DNA of 64,000 bases, taken from the NCBI GenBank assembly GCA_036874045.1, contig CM072347.1, forward strand, positions 7,008,501-7,072,500, given 5' to 3'. Below, piece after piece: positions 1 through 11,946 of this stretch. The stretch comes from Cymodocea nodosa. Its lineage: Eukaryota > Streptophyta > Magnoliopsida > Alismatales > Cymodoceaceae. A program made the translations under genes and the position numbers. The notes under the pieces were generated by a model. That model searched no databases. It had not been told where the DNA came from and was given only the letters and a program-made list of their open reading frames with translations. Position 1 is the stretch's first letter, and each line of letters opens with the position of its first letter.

Positions 1-470
1 AGTTCCAGTTTTCAATTTCATAGATCATTTTTTTCTTATCAGCAATTAAATTTTCACAATTAGCATGCAATTTTCTTTCTATTGCAGTAAACTTTAAAAT
101 TTCCTATGCATGCCTTTGATTTTCTTCTTTAAATTTATTCAACGTAGAGTTCAGAAAATCAACCTTATTTTTAGTTTCATCTAGCATTTTCCTAGTGTTC
201 TTTCCTTCTATTTTTACTTTCTTATATTTTCTGGCCAATCTATTGTATTCAACAAGTAATCCATCAAAACTATCAAAGTTAGTATTTTGATCAGAGGATA
301 CCTCACTAGATTTTTCCATGAAGCATACGCTTGCAAGATTTATCGTTAGAATCACTAGTGACTTCTAAGACTTTATAAGCCTCAAAAGCCAGATCCCTTC
401 TAGGATTTTTCCCTTTTGGATCTAAATGTTGTACTTCATAGGTTGTCAGATTTCCTATGAGATCATCGAG
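1..470 (-). pseudogene. gag fragment of SIRE-like Copia family B
   Basis: On the minus strand this stretch matches the gag region of element B (about 28,915-29,700), including the coiled-coil-rich part with LNSTLNKFKEENQRH and the tract just upstream of it. It is rearranged: two gag segments that lie apart in element B are brought together here. It ends near position 470, where sequence shared with 14,095 onward begins. The left end continues outside the window, so it may be the tail of a larger element. Broken fossil; no function is expected. Confidence 0.8.
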
Positions 471-1394
471 AATCAATTCCATAATCAACTCCTACTATAT
501 ATGAATCAAAACACAACTTTGAACTTAATCTGATTAATTCAAGGAGAATAAAAGAATGTATCTCAAATAAACATTTTCAAAAGTACTAATGTTGATTCAA
601 CAAATCAATAGTCATATTGGTAGAAACTATATTCAATTCAAAGATATCTGTAATTAATGAAACAACTTTTTCTTTTCAAAACAGTAAATATTGATAATTT
701 TCTTTAAAAGTTAGTTTGAAAAGCTTGAATCATACAAGAGCTTTCTAATGTACCCGTGTAATGAGCTTTCAATCAACAATCCCAGATCTGATCAGGACCT
801 TAGGTTGCCAGATTTAAAGAATCCTTTTTCTAGACAACAATCTTTACATACCTATCTACTCAAGTACAAAAGACTCGTGATCAAACTGATCAATAAACTC
901 TCAAAGATTTTCACTTTGCAAGCACTTTTCATTTTAAGCACAATATATATGTCTTCCATTAATACAGATGCAATAAAACACAAATCTCATACAATTTTTA
1001 CTTCTATGATTTTACTGAAAATATGAATAAGTTTCAATAAGCTTGTACTTTTGATTAACAGTTTAAGATGATTTACATATAAATTATTCAAGTTTTATCA
1101 ATCAAGTCAAATTCATGCATGATCATATGTACTTTCATTGATCAAAAGAAAATCACTTAATCAAAATTTCAGAATTTCAGAAGTATTTAATGTTTTTCAT
1201 TTACACTTCCACTTAAAATTGCGAAAACCATTAAAATTAATAAACTACGTAAAAACAATAAGATACTACTATGATTTTACAATAAATACATAATATTTTA
1301 TGCAGCAATTTAGATATTACTTAGATATTTATGATAAGTATATAATATCTATGAGGTGAACAACATCATCAATAATATTTATCTTTTTGTGGAG
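470..1394 (-). other. 3' non-coding spacer of element A (repeat shared with 14,095-15,995)
   Basis: Non-coding and AT-rich, it follows the RNase H end of element A. It is collinear with 14,095-14,568 plus 15,763-15,995; for example, the 'agctttctaatgtaccc' and 'cctatctactcaagtacaaa' tracts occur in both. At about 940 it holds the uninterrupted version of the site where the family-B solo LTR sits in the second copy. It is probably the pol-to-3'-LTR spacer of family A. Confidence 0.6.
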
Positions 1395-4177
1395 TTTAAG
1401 CATTTTACACATCACGTAGCCTACAAATACCTAAATTTAATCTTATGTTGCAGAATGTATTTTCGTCTAGAGGTTTTGTAAATATATTAGCTAATTGATT
1501 TTTACTAGACACAAATCCTAATTTAATTTTTCCTTTAATTACGTTATCTCTTAGAAAATGATGTCTAACCTCTATATGCTTTGCTTTAGAATGTAATACA
1601 GGATTTTTGGAAAGATTTATTGCAGAACTATTGTCATAATAAATCTTAGTTGTATCTTAAGATAATCCAAAGTCTTCTAAAGTTTGCCTTATTCATAGAA
1701 TCTGAGTGCAACACAGTGTAACAGCAACATATTCAGCTTCTATAGTAGAAAGTGCTACACAGTTTTACTTTTTACTAAACCATGACACCAAATTATTTCC
1801 CAATAATTGACATGTGTCACTAGTACTCTTTCTATCAGATTTAGATCCTACGTAATCAGCATTAGTATATCCTATAAGATCTATTGAACTATCCTTAGAA
1901 TAATACAGTCTGAAATTTTTTGTTCCCTATATATATCTAAATATTCTTTTAACTGCAATTGAGTGTGATTCTTTAGGATTAGATTGAAATCTAGCACAAT
2001 CACACATAACAAACATAATATCAGGTCTACTAGCAGTCAAATAAAGTAAAGAATTAATCATACTTTTGTATTTTCTTTGATCTATTTATTTTCTTATGTC
2101 ATCAATATCTAACTTTAAAGAAGTACTCATAGGAGTTCCTCAAATCCTTGTATCACTAAAATAAACTTCTTAAGCATTTTATCTGCATATTTTTCTTGAT
2201 TTAAAAATATACCTTTATCCATTTGCTTAATTTGAAGTCCTAGAAAATATGAAAGTTCTCATTTCAAACTGACTAGTCATCTCTTTAGAAAATATTTTTA
2301 TCAGTTTATCAGAGGTTGCTCCAAAGATTATATCATCTATATATATTTGTGTAAGATTGTATGTATCACAAGAGAGGGGGTGAATTGTGTCTTTAGTAAT
2401 TAAAATACTAGTGGATAAAACAAGAGCACAAAACACTCGTAAATGAAATTCTATTATTTATTTAAATACAGAATTTACAATATCTTTTTAGCTCAATTTC
2501 CTTCTTGAAGGTTTTGATATAGTAATGTTCGATATACAATTCAAATAGAAAAACAAAGCTCTTATTCAAAATTAATTTTAAATTGTATAAAACCTGATCT
2601 TTATGCACATAGCTTTTTTCTTTCTCTTTGCTCAACTTCTGTATCTCTTCTTCTCCAGTTGTTGAATTTCCAGACATCTTGCGTTTGCAGCTCCTTTTTT
2701 GAAATTGCTTGGAATTTCGAACTTCTTCTAATGTTGGAGAATTTTTTAGAATATGAATATCCAAACTTAACTTTTTAGTTAGGGATCTAGATTGAATAAT
2801 CAGACTTGGTTTTTGAGATTAAGATCCTCTATTGTAATGTAGCTCATACTCTTTATTAGTAGTCGAACTATGTTGTCTTTCACGTTTAGTGTGTTCATCC
2901 ACTTAATCCACAATCCATAATCCACGTACTAATTTTTTCTTTAATCCAAATTACTATCTTTTTGAGTTTCCACTTTCTCCACTATAATTTGAATTTCCAC
3001 AATCTCCACTCGTAGATTCATCAAGACTTTTATCTTCCTGGAGTCTTGTAGAATATCTTCTAAGTCTTCGATTTAGTCGAACACTTATCCTTTAAGTCCT
3101 GTAAAAACTTGAACACTTATCTGTAACTCTTCGAGTTTTTGCACCTGCAAAACACGTGACTAAACATAGCAAACTTATCTGTTCGTTAGTTATTTTATAA
3201 AACTTGAAGACTTATCTATCCATGCGTATAAAAACTCAAATAGTTATCTAACTATTCGATTTTCATTACCGAACGCACATGGAAAACACGTGACAACTTA
3301 AAACATTAAAAACACACGTGCAGAGAACTTAACTATACGAGTTTTTAACATAAACTATTCGACAAAAATGAAACGTTAACTATCCAAAAGTTTAACTATC
3401 TAAAATGTAACTCTTCGAAAAACTTTAACTTATCCGACATAAAAATGAAACTTTTCGATAATCTGTTAACTATCATACTTAGAGAAATATACTTAGAGAA
3501 TATTATTTAGACTTATTTAAAAACTTTAATAAAGCATATATCATCAAAACAAAATTCCTAACAATTTGAACAACAATCTGATCTTTACCATATCTCTTGA
3601 TAAATAGAGTATGATCTACTTTTCCCATGATATAACCTTGTTCTATTAAAAAAGTAGATAACCTTTCATACCATGATCTAGGTGCTTGCTTCAAACCATA
3701 TAAGGCTTTCTTCAATTTATACACAAAGTTAGGATTTTTAATATCTTCAAATCCAGGTGGTTGTTTTACATAGACTCTTTTATTAATTAAACCATTTAGA
3801 AATGCACTCTTTACATTCATTTGATATAATTTAAAATCCATATAACAAGCATAGGCCAATAATATTCTAATACTTTCTAACCTAGCCACAGGAGCAAATG
3901 TTTCATCATAATCTAGTCCTTCTTCCTGTGTATACCCTTGTGCAACTAATCTAGTTTTGTTTCTTATAACTTGACTAGTCTCATTAGTTTTGTTTCTAAA
4001 GATCCATTTTATACCTATTATGGACTGATTTTCTAGTGGAGAGACTAATTCCCAAACATCATTTCTGATGAATTGATTTAGTTCTTCTTGCATTGCCACT
4101 ATCCAATTTTCATCAAATAATGCTTCTTCTATATTCCTTGGTTCCACCATAAAAACAAACATATACATACTACTCAA
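1395..4177 (-). pseudogene. Element A reverse transcriptase and RNase H region (split by a solo LTR)
   Basis: The 3503-4177 block carries the Copia RT start (EALFDENWIVAMQEELNQF, WVF-like [37 protein letters not shown] and [15 protein letters not shown]). The catalytic YIDD-type motif followed by IIFGAT lies at about 2290-2349, on the far side of the inserted LTR. RNase H continues to about 1395 and ends in the family's RYL-type tail. RT copies the element RNA into DNA and RNase H removes the RNA. The nested LTR cuts the RT right next to the YxDD site. Broken, with multiple breaks. Confidence 0.85.
2350..3563 (-). repeat. Solo LTR of Copia family B inside element A's RT
   Basis: On the minus strand it runs TGTTAGG...CCTACA-type (plus strand: tgtaagattg ... 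cctaaca), matching the element B LTR at 30,396-31,602 over its length of about 1.21 kb. It is flanked by the perfect 5-bp duplication ATTTG (2345-2349 and 3564-3568). No internal element sequence remains, so it is a solo LTR left by LTR-LTR recombination. It shows that family B was active after element A had inserted. Confidence 0.93.
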
Positions 4178-4179
4178 AT

Positions 4180-5705
4180 TTACTGAAGCTCTAGTTTTAA
4201 CTCCCTCATTAATATTACCAATGACTTGAGTAATTGGATGTGATGATGAATAATGCCAATTTCTCTGATTTTCCTCAATATTCTCATCAACATTTGAAGG
4301 TCCATCCTTTCATCATTAGTTTGATCATTTAAGTACATATTTTTGATTTTCTTAGATAAATCTTCAATCTCTCTATTGAACTCTAAATCTTTTGGGAAAT
4401 TGATCAAATCATCATTATCAACTTTAGATTGAGATTCTCTAAAAGAATTTTCATTGAAGCTTACATGGAGGGTTTCTTCAATAGTTCTAGAAGTCTTGTT
4501 ATATACTCTATAGGCTTTACTTCTAGTAGAGTAACCTACAAAAATTCCTTCATCCACTTTGGCTTGAAATTTATCCCTTTTATCTTTAGTATTAAGAATA
4601 AAACACTTGTAGTCAAATAGTTTCATATAGGAAATTTTTGGAACCCTATTAAACATAATTTCAAAAGGAGTTTTATTATCACAAAGTCTTAAGTAACTTC
4701 TGTTAATAACATAACAAGCTATATTCACTACTTCAGCCCAAAGATTTTGAGGTAACTTATGTTCATTCAACATAGTTCTGGCTATTTCTTGAAGTGATCT
4801 ATTCTTTCTCTCAACAACACCATTTTGAGACGGTGCTCTTGGAAAAACAAATTTATGATCAATGTCATGATCTTTACAATAATTATCCATTTGATCATAA
4901 TCAAATTCAGTACCATGATCACTCCTAAGTTTTTGAACAGAGACACTTTGTTCATTTTGAATAAGATTGCAAAACATTTTAAACTTTTCAAAAACTTTTG
5001 TCTTAGATGCTAGAAAATATACTCAAGTGTATCTAGAGAAGTCATCTACTAAAACAAATACGTATTGTTAACCACCAAGACTCATGATTCTTGTTGGTCC
5101 AAATAGATCCATATGTATAAGTTCTAAGATTCTCTTGCTTGATATATCAGTTTTGGATTTAAAAGAGTTTTTGTGAAGTTTAGCTAACTCACATGCATCA
5201 CACATAAAGTCCTTTGAGTATTTAATCTTTGGTAAACCTCTCACTAAATGTTTTCTAGACAGTTTATATAACAATTTCAATTTTATACGTCCGATCCTTC
5301 TCTGCCACAGATATGCATCACTAGTTTCAGCTAGCAAACATGAATTGAAATCAATTGCACCAGAAGGTAAAGATAAAATACATATAGAACCTTTTCTTTT
5401 AGCAATAAACTTAAGTTCATCTGTATTTTTATTAGTAATTTTGCATACATTGTCTTCAAACACTACATAATATCCATTCTCAGCTAGTTTTATAACACTT
5501 AGGAAATTAAATCCTAGGTTTTCTACATATAGTACATTCGAAATAACACAAGTTGGAGTTATTTGAACATTGCCTATACCTATGATTTTATCCTTGCTTT
5601 TGTTTCCAAATGTTACACTTCCTTTCGTGGTATTTGTAAAAATTTTTAGTAGACTTTTCTATCCGGTCATGTGACTTGATGCTCCACCATCTAAGATCCA
5701 TTTTG
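4180..5705 (-). pseudogene. Element A protease and integrase region
   Basis: Going downstream: the protease motif (WILDGGASSHMT-like) near 5664-5700; the GAG-pre-integrase domain with LWQRRIGRIKLKLLYKLSRK and the CDACELAKLHK zinc-binding end at about 5200-5330; and the integrase core with IHMDLFGPTRIMSLGG, KLRSDHGTEFDYDQMD and PSQNGVVERKNRSLQE (4780-4970). The block ends with the usual Copia linker (FVGYSTRSKAYRVYNK). These would process the polyprotein and insert the DNA copy. Broken fossil with several breaks. Confidence 0.85.
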
Positions 5706-5730
5706 ATGTTGTTTCCTCCTGCAAAACAAA

Positions 5731-7989
5731 TTAAGAAAAACTTTTTCTTAGTACCCAATGTTGTTGAGGACCAAGTTCATTAAACGTATATTTCTTCTTT
5801 TTATTTAAAAATAGTTTAACATTATCATTTATATTCTTATTAGTTGTAAGTACTATTGACTTATCATTAGCATCATACTTACTTATAGCATTATTGCTCT
5901 TATAATCATTTTGTTTGTTTTCAGATGTAATATAACCAAGACCAAACTGATTTTTATCAGATGTTAATTTATTTTGGTTATGCTCATACATTTTAGTAAG
6001 TTCATACCAAGATTTTGTACTTGTTTTTGAAATTTTAGTACATACAAAATCTTTTTCTACACAAGAATTTTCAGATAAAGAACAAGTAGAACTAGTAATT
6101 GGTCTAATACCAGTGTTTTGAATTGCATGCTTAGGTTTCAGACTTTTCAGTTTACGACAATTGTCTGATATTTTTGAAACATTAGACACTGAATTTCTAG
6201 AACAAGAAACAAGATTTTTAGAAACATTAATAGTCATGTTAGAAGTACATTTAGACAAATCACATTGATTTATATTATTACTGCAAGATTCATCCCTTGA
6301 AGTACCTACTTCTACATGTTTATTACCTTGTTTCATGATAAAAGGAATTTTAGTCTTAGATTTACTTGAACTGCAACTAATAAATCCTTTATTGGCTTGA
6401 GATTATGGATATTTAGGATAATCAAATCCTTAGCCAAATTTATATGACACAACAGGGGTACTAGTTAGTTTATCTAACTTAGTTTGACTTAAATTCCATT
6501 TCTCAATGGTCGAATTTAAATCTAGCTCTCTCATTTTTAATTTATCAATCTCTACCTCAAGATCATTTATATTGTTTCTCAACATTTCATTTTTAGATTC
6601 TATCTTTAATTGTTCAACATTTGTATTCTGTATTTGTTCATGCAAGACACATTCATTAAATCTAAATTTATGCAAATCTCTAGCATGATTTTCATTATCA
6701 CATTTAAACTTTTCTAAAGTAGTAGACAAGAAACAATTTTCTTCTTCCACAATGGATAAAGAGTTTCTGATATTCTTATTTTCCAGTTTACAAACTTTAA
6801 GTTTATGTAATAATGCATGATAAGCACATAATAATTCATCAAAGTTAAAATCTGAATGACTTTTAGGATCTGATATTACCTCAGACTCATCTGCCATAAA
6901 GCACACATGAGCAATGTCTTCTAACTCTTGTTCTTCTTTTGAATGTGAAGATTTTGATGATGATTCCTCAGATTCAGAATCTTCAGATGTGTCATCCCAA
7001 GTGACCTTCAATGCCTTTTTCTTGTAAAACTTTTTTTGAGTTTTCTAAGCTGTCTTCTTCTAATTTGTCCTACAATGTTTTTTATTTTTCCTTATAGGAC
7101 AATCTAGAGAAAGATGTCCAGGTTTCTTATAGTTGTAACATACATAATTTATGGATGAAGAATTATTGTCATTCAGCGATTTTGACGTTGAGGATTTATC
7201 ATTTTTGTTCCTTTGCTGTTTCCTAGCTTTCCATGCTTTCTTGAATTTCCTAGTCACCAAAATCAAATCCTCGCCAGAATCAATAGATATATGAGAATCT
7301 AAATTAATTTTGAAGGCTATTTCTTTCTTCGTTTTTAGTTTGTTATGACTTAGTGATTCATTTAATTGAACTTTATAAGCTGTTAAATTTCCTATAAGTT
7401 CATTCATGGTATAAACTTTTAAATCTCATGATTCCTCAATTGATGTTACTTTCTGAGACCATTTAGAACTTAAGGATCTGAGAATTTTCCTCACCAAATC
7501 ATTCTATTCAAAATTCTTTCCTAAGCATTTTAAAGAATTTATGATATCAAGAAATCTAGAAAACATCTTAGAAATACTTTCGTCTTCATGCATCTTAAAG
7601 AGTTCATACTTATGAATGAACATGTTTATCTTAGTCTCTTTAACTTGAGAAGTACCTTCATGTGAAACTTCTAATGCATGCCACATCTCATAAGCAGATT
7701 TATATGCCGACACTTTACTGAACTGTTCATAACTCAATGTACAAAATAAAATATTTAAGCCCTTAGTATTTAGAGTTTAATTTTCTTTTTCAGTAATTGT
7801 CCAAGTATTATAAGGAGTAGTTAATGGAGTATATGGTTTAGAAATTATGAACCACAACTTATGATCTATACTTTGAAGAAAAACTGTCATCCTATATTTC
7901 CAATATTCAAAATGTATTCCATCAAATAAAGGAAGACAATTAAGATTTTGGCCTTCATACAAAGAAAAATTACCATTTCCAGTAGCCAT
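5731..7989 (-). pseudogene. Element A gag polyprotein region
   Basis: It starts at 7989 with MATGNGNFSLYEGQNLNCLPLF and FEYWKYRMTVFLQSIDHKLW, the typical SIRE-type gag N-terminus. The UBN2-like gag core follows (7504-7737), then a CCHC-type zinc-knuckle region (about 7080-7150), then a long acidic and coiled-coil extension (5731-7011). Gag forms the virus-like particle, and the long C-terminal extension is typical of SIRE relatives. Element C carries the same gag on the plus strand. Broken, with several breaks. Confidence 0.85.
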
Positions 7990-8174
7990 CTTACCTTAGA
8001 TTTTTCAACCTATTTGATTTTAAACAGTTTAAAACTTTAAAACAACTTGAGCCTTAAATCAAGAAAGTTAAATGTATGCTCAGATATTAATTTCTGTTTA
8101 ACAACAAGGAAGGTAGAATAAGCAATGATATTAAATAAGTTGGTATCGATTTTATACCAAAGATTATTAACAAA

Positions 8175-8186
8175 GCTCTGATACCA
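8175..8186 (-). other. Primer binding site of element A
   Basis: The minus strand reads TGGTATCAGAGC, two bases inside the 5' LTR end. This is the classic plant Copia primer site, complementary to the 3' end of initiator tRNA-Met. It fixes both the element's orientation and the LTR boundary at 8189. Confidence 0.93.
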
Positions 8187-9275
8187 CTTGTAGGATCGTA
8201 TGGCTACACAAGAGGGGGGTGAATTGTGTTTTTCAATATTTTCAATTATAATTGAAACTTTAAAACTCAAAAACAATTTGAGACACTGTTTTTATAAAAT
8301 CATTTTTATTCAAGGTTTCAATTACAATATACAATTCAATTCTCCTTAGAAATTGTAGATGCAATTATATATCGATATCATGTTTCATCTATACAATTTC
8401 ATAACTTCAAACAGAGAAAACTAATTTACGAAAATTAAAACATTTCTCCTAGTTTGAGATCTTCTTCTTCTTCTCTTTCTTCTTTAGCAATTCTTCAGTG
8501 ACGAATATCTAGTCTTTCTCTATTTTATCGAATTTGCTTTCTTTTAATACTTTAAATCTTCAGTGACATAAATATAACCTTTTTCTGCTTCACTTAATTT
8601 TCTTCGACTTGAGAGCTTTTCCCCGAAGAGGTGTTTTTGATCCCTAAAAAGATTTTCGTTTGGTGTGTAGGGATAACTGATCAACGAGAATTCTATGCCT
8701 TTTATATTGTATCTTCATTTCATGCATATCCTCCACGTTTAATCACTATTGGTCTTCCACTTCTTCACGTCTTTTCTTTTTCCTTCATCGAAATACACAC
8801 GTTCTGACCTATGTTTACATTTCAAATTTTCTTTAATCATCAATCCTGTATCTCTCAAAAATTTCCTACAAAATAAACTTTCTCCTCTAAAATCTTTCAA
8901 CAAGTGTAATAAGAAGCTGTTACTTTAATGTTAACTAAACGAGTAACACAAGTAGATATATAACTTCACGTTTCTAACTTAACAAGTTCCTCATGTGCCA
9001 ACTCACGTGACAAGTATTGTAGCTAACTCAACGAACTAAGTCTATGGTGTTACACTAACTCAATGAATTATCTCTATGGTGTTACGATAACTCAGCGAAC
9101 TATCTCCGTTGTGTTATAGATAACTCAATGAACCAATAATAAACAAATGTTTTTAGAATAAGAATCTTACCACGTGCAAAAATAACAACTTAAGTTTTAT
9201 AACGCTAACCTAACACGTTGCCTTAGTTTTTAATATAGCAACTCAACGTGTTTAGTTATGTTAACTTAACGAGTT

Positions 9276-11020
9276 TGTTGAGTATTTTGTTTTGATGATG
9301 TGTGCTGAATGAAAATAATCATATTTGCTCAATTACTATTGCTTGTGAAAAGAAATTAAAATCATCAATTAATACAGAAAAAAGCTTACTAATATAAATA
9401 CTTATCTATATTGGATCTGAAATTATACTAAGTTAATAACTAGTCATTTCATTGCATTAATTTCTCATTTAACTAAATGTTAAGTTAACGTGTGTTTTTA
9501 TTGAAAAGCATGATATGTTTTAAAGTTATATTTTCTGTATCATAAACAGTGTACGTTTAGACAACTCGTTAAGTTAGAGTTTTATTCGTATAGAGGTCAC
9601 GTGATAACTCATTAAATTAAAGGCTTAAAGGTTAAAATAGGTCACGTGAGAACTCGTTAAGTTAGTGAGTAAAAGAAGAGACAAACTCGTTAAGTTAGTG
9701 TTGTACACATGGTGAAATTATAAGTTACGATTGTTGTATTGTATCACGTGAGGTGCACATGTTTAACTCGTTAAGTTAACATAACTAAATGCGTTGAGTT
9801 GCTATATTAAACACTAAGGCAACACGTTAGGTTAGCGTTATAAAACTTAAGTTGTTATTTTTGCACGTGGTAAAATTCTTATTATAAAAACATTTGTTTA
9901 TTACTGGTTCGTTGAGTTATCTGTAACACAATAGAGATGGTTCGTTGAGTTATTCGTAATACCACGGAGATGGTTCGTTGAGTTTGCGTAACACCATGGA
10001 CTTAGTTCGTTGAGTTAGCGTAACACTATGGACTTAGTTCGTTGAGTTAGCTACAGTACTTGTCATGTGAGTTGGCACCTAAGGAACTTGTTAAGTTAGA
10101 AACGTTATGTTATATATCTACTTGTGTTACTTGTTTAGTTAACATTAAAGTAACGACTTCTTATTACACTTGACGAAAAATTTTGGACAAAAAAGTTTAT
10201 TTTGCAGGAAATTTTTCAGAGATTCAGGATTAATGATTAAAGAAAATTTGAAATGTAAATATGGGTCAGAACGTGTGTATTTCAATGAAGGAAAAAGAAA
10301 AGACGTGAAGAAGTGGAAGATTGATAGTGATTAAACATGGAGGATATGCATGAAATGAAGATACAGTATAAAAGGCATAGAATTCTCATCTTTCAGTTAT
10401 CCTTGTACACCAAAAGAAAAATCTTTTTAAGGATCAAAAACACCTCTTCGGTGAAAAGCTCTTAGGTGGAAGATAATTCAGTGAAGTAGAAAAAGGTAAG
10501 ATATATGTCACTGAAGATTTGAAGTATCAGGTGGAAGAAAATTCAGTGAAGTAGAAAAAGGTAAGATATATGTCACTGAGGATTTGAAGTACCAGGTAGA
10601 AGAAAATTCAGTGAAGCAGAAAAAGGTAAGATTTATGTCACTGAAGATTTAAAGTATCAAAAGAAAGCAAATTCAATGAAGTAGAGAAAGACAAGATATT
10701 TGTCATTGAAGAATTGTTGAAGAAGAAAGAGAAGAAGAAGAAGAAAGATCTCAAGCAGGGAGAAATGTTTTAAATTATGCAAATTAGTTTTCTTTGTTTG
10801 TAGTTATGAAATTGTATAGATGAAACATGGTATCGATATATAATTGCATCTACAATTTCTGAGGAGAATTGAATTGTATATTGTAATTGAAACCCTAAAT
10901 AAAAATGATTTTATGAAAATAGTGTCTCGACTTGTTTTTTCAGTTTTAAAGTTTCAATTATCTTCAAAAATGTTGAAAAACACAATTCACCCCCCTCTTG
11001 TGTAGTCATACGATCCTACA
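9276..11020 (+). repeat. Solo LTR of Copia family A, plus strand, inside element A's 5' LTR
   Basis: TGTTGAGTATTTT... to ...CGATCCTACA, 1745 bp, flanked on both sides by GAGTT (9271-9275 and 11,021-11,025). It has the same family LTR as its host but in the opposite orientation, so the region forms long inverted repeats. No internal sequence is present. LTR-internal repeats include a run of 'gttcgttgagtta' units (about 9905-10,055) and a 65-bp minisatellite. Confidence 0.93.
10465..10724 (+). repeat. 65-bp minisatellite in the family-A LTR
   Basis: Four tandem units of 65 bp start at 10,465, 10,530, 10,595 and 10,660, each containing 'ttcagtgaagtagaaaaagg' or a close variant. The last is the most diverged. 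They lie in the 3' part of the LTR (probably R/U5), just before a GAA-rich tract. Confidence 0.85.
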
Positions 11021-11569
11021 GAGTTAAACATGTGCACCTCACTTGATATATTATAACATTCGTAACTTATAATTTCACCACATGTACAAGACTAATTTAA
11101 CGAGTTCTCACATGACCTATTTTAACCTTTAAGTTTTTAACTTAACAAGTTCTCACGCGATCTCTATACAAATAACACTCTAACTTAACGAGTTGTCTAA
11201 ACGTGCACTGTTTATGATACAGAAGATATAACTTTAAAACATATCATGCTTTTCAATAAAAACACACGTTAACTTAATGTTTAGTTAAATGAGAAATTAA
11301 TGCAACGAAATGACTAGTTATTAACTTAGTATAATTTCAGATCCAATACAGACAAGTATTTATATCAGTAAATTTTTTCTGTATTAATTGATGTTTTTAA
11401 TTTCTTTTCACAAGCAATAATTGAGCAAATATGATTACTTTCATTCAATACACATCATCAAAATAAAATAAAATACTCAACAGTCAAACTCAAACAAAAA
11501 TCAAAAAGGTTAGATGAATACTGTACTAGATAATCAAAAATATTTTAGAAGAAATCATTAAGTTTCAAA

Positions 11570-11946
11570 TTAGTTGTGGATAATTTGAGAAAACTAATTG
11601 AGTTTTCTCAAAAGGTTTCAAGTTAAACTATACAAAATTTAAATAACAAGATAGTTGATAGATGAATAGGTCAATCAGATAGTTTAAGAAAACTAGTTGA
11701 ATTTTCTTGAAAGGTTTTAAGTTAAATTATCTAAAATTTAAATAATAGGATAGTTGGCAGATGAACACGTCAATCAAATAGTTTAAAAAAAGTAGTTGAG
11801 TTTTCTTAGAATGTTTCAAGTTAAATTATTCAAAATTTAAATAATAAGACAATTGGTAGATGAATAGGTCAACCAGATTGTTTCAAGGGTTACAGATAGT
11901 TTAAGAAAATTGGTTGAAGTTTTTTTGAAAGGTTTCAAGTAAACTA
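11570..11946. repeat. ~98-100-bp tandem repeat array
   Basis: Nearly four diverged units, with starts near 11,570, 11,668, 11,766 and 11,866, contain 'aggtcaatcagatagtttaag', 'gttgaattttcttgaaaggtt' and 'aaatttaaataataggatag' in the same order. The array lies between the right end of element A and the Gypsy 3' LTR, outside both as delimited here. The 11,483-11,570 stretch before it shows nothing else. Confidence 0.8.

Larger units (their letters stand above)
470..11482 (-). mobile_element. Element A: SIRE-like Ty1/Copia retrotransposon, minus strand, with nested solo LTRs
   Basis: Read on the minus strand this is a Copia element: 5' LTR (8189-11,482, itself interrupted), a tRNA-Met primer site, a long gag, protease, integrase, reverse transcriptase and RNase H in Copia order, then a non-coding 3' spacer. 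The long coiled-coil gag extension and the LTR size suggest the SIRE/Maximus lineage; that assignment is inference. Two solo LTRs were inserted later, one in the reverse transcriptase and one in the 5' LTR. No 3' LTR is seen at the left end, so the element is truncated there. The coding region is open only in blocks, with many breaks: an old fossil. The 5 bp outside the right end are GTCAA, with no partner available on the left. Confidence 0.85.
8189..11482 (-). repeat. 5' LTR of element A, interrupted by an inverted solo LTR
   Basis: The minus-strand LTR begins TGTTGAGTATTTTATTTT (plus strand ...aaatactcaaca, ending at 11,482) and ends ...GATCCTACA at 8189, next to the primer site. It is split by the plus-strand LTR at 9276-11,020; the LTR parts total about 1.54 kb. 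It is rich in short motifs such as AACTCGTTAAGTTA and CACGTG. Confidence 0.88.
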
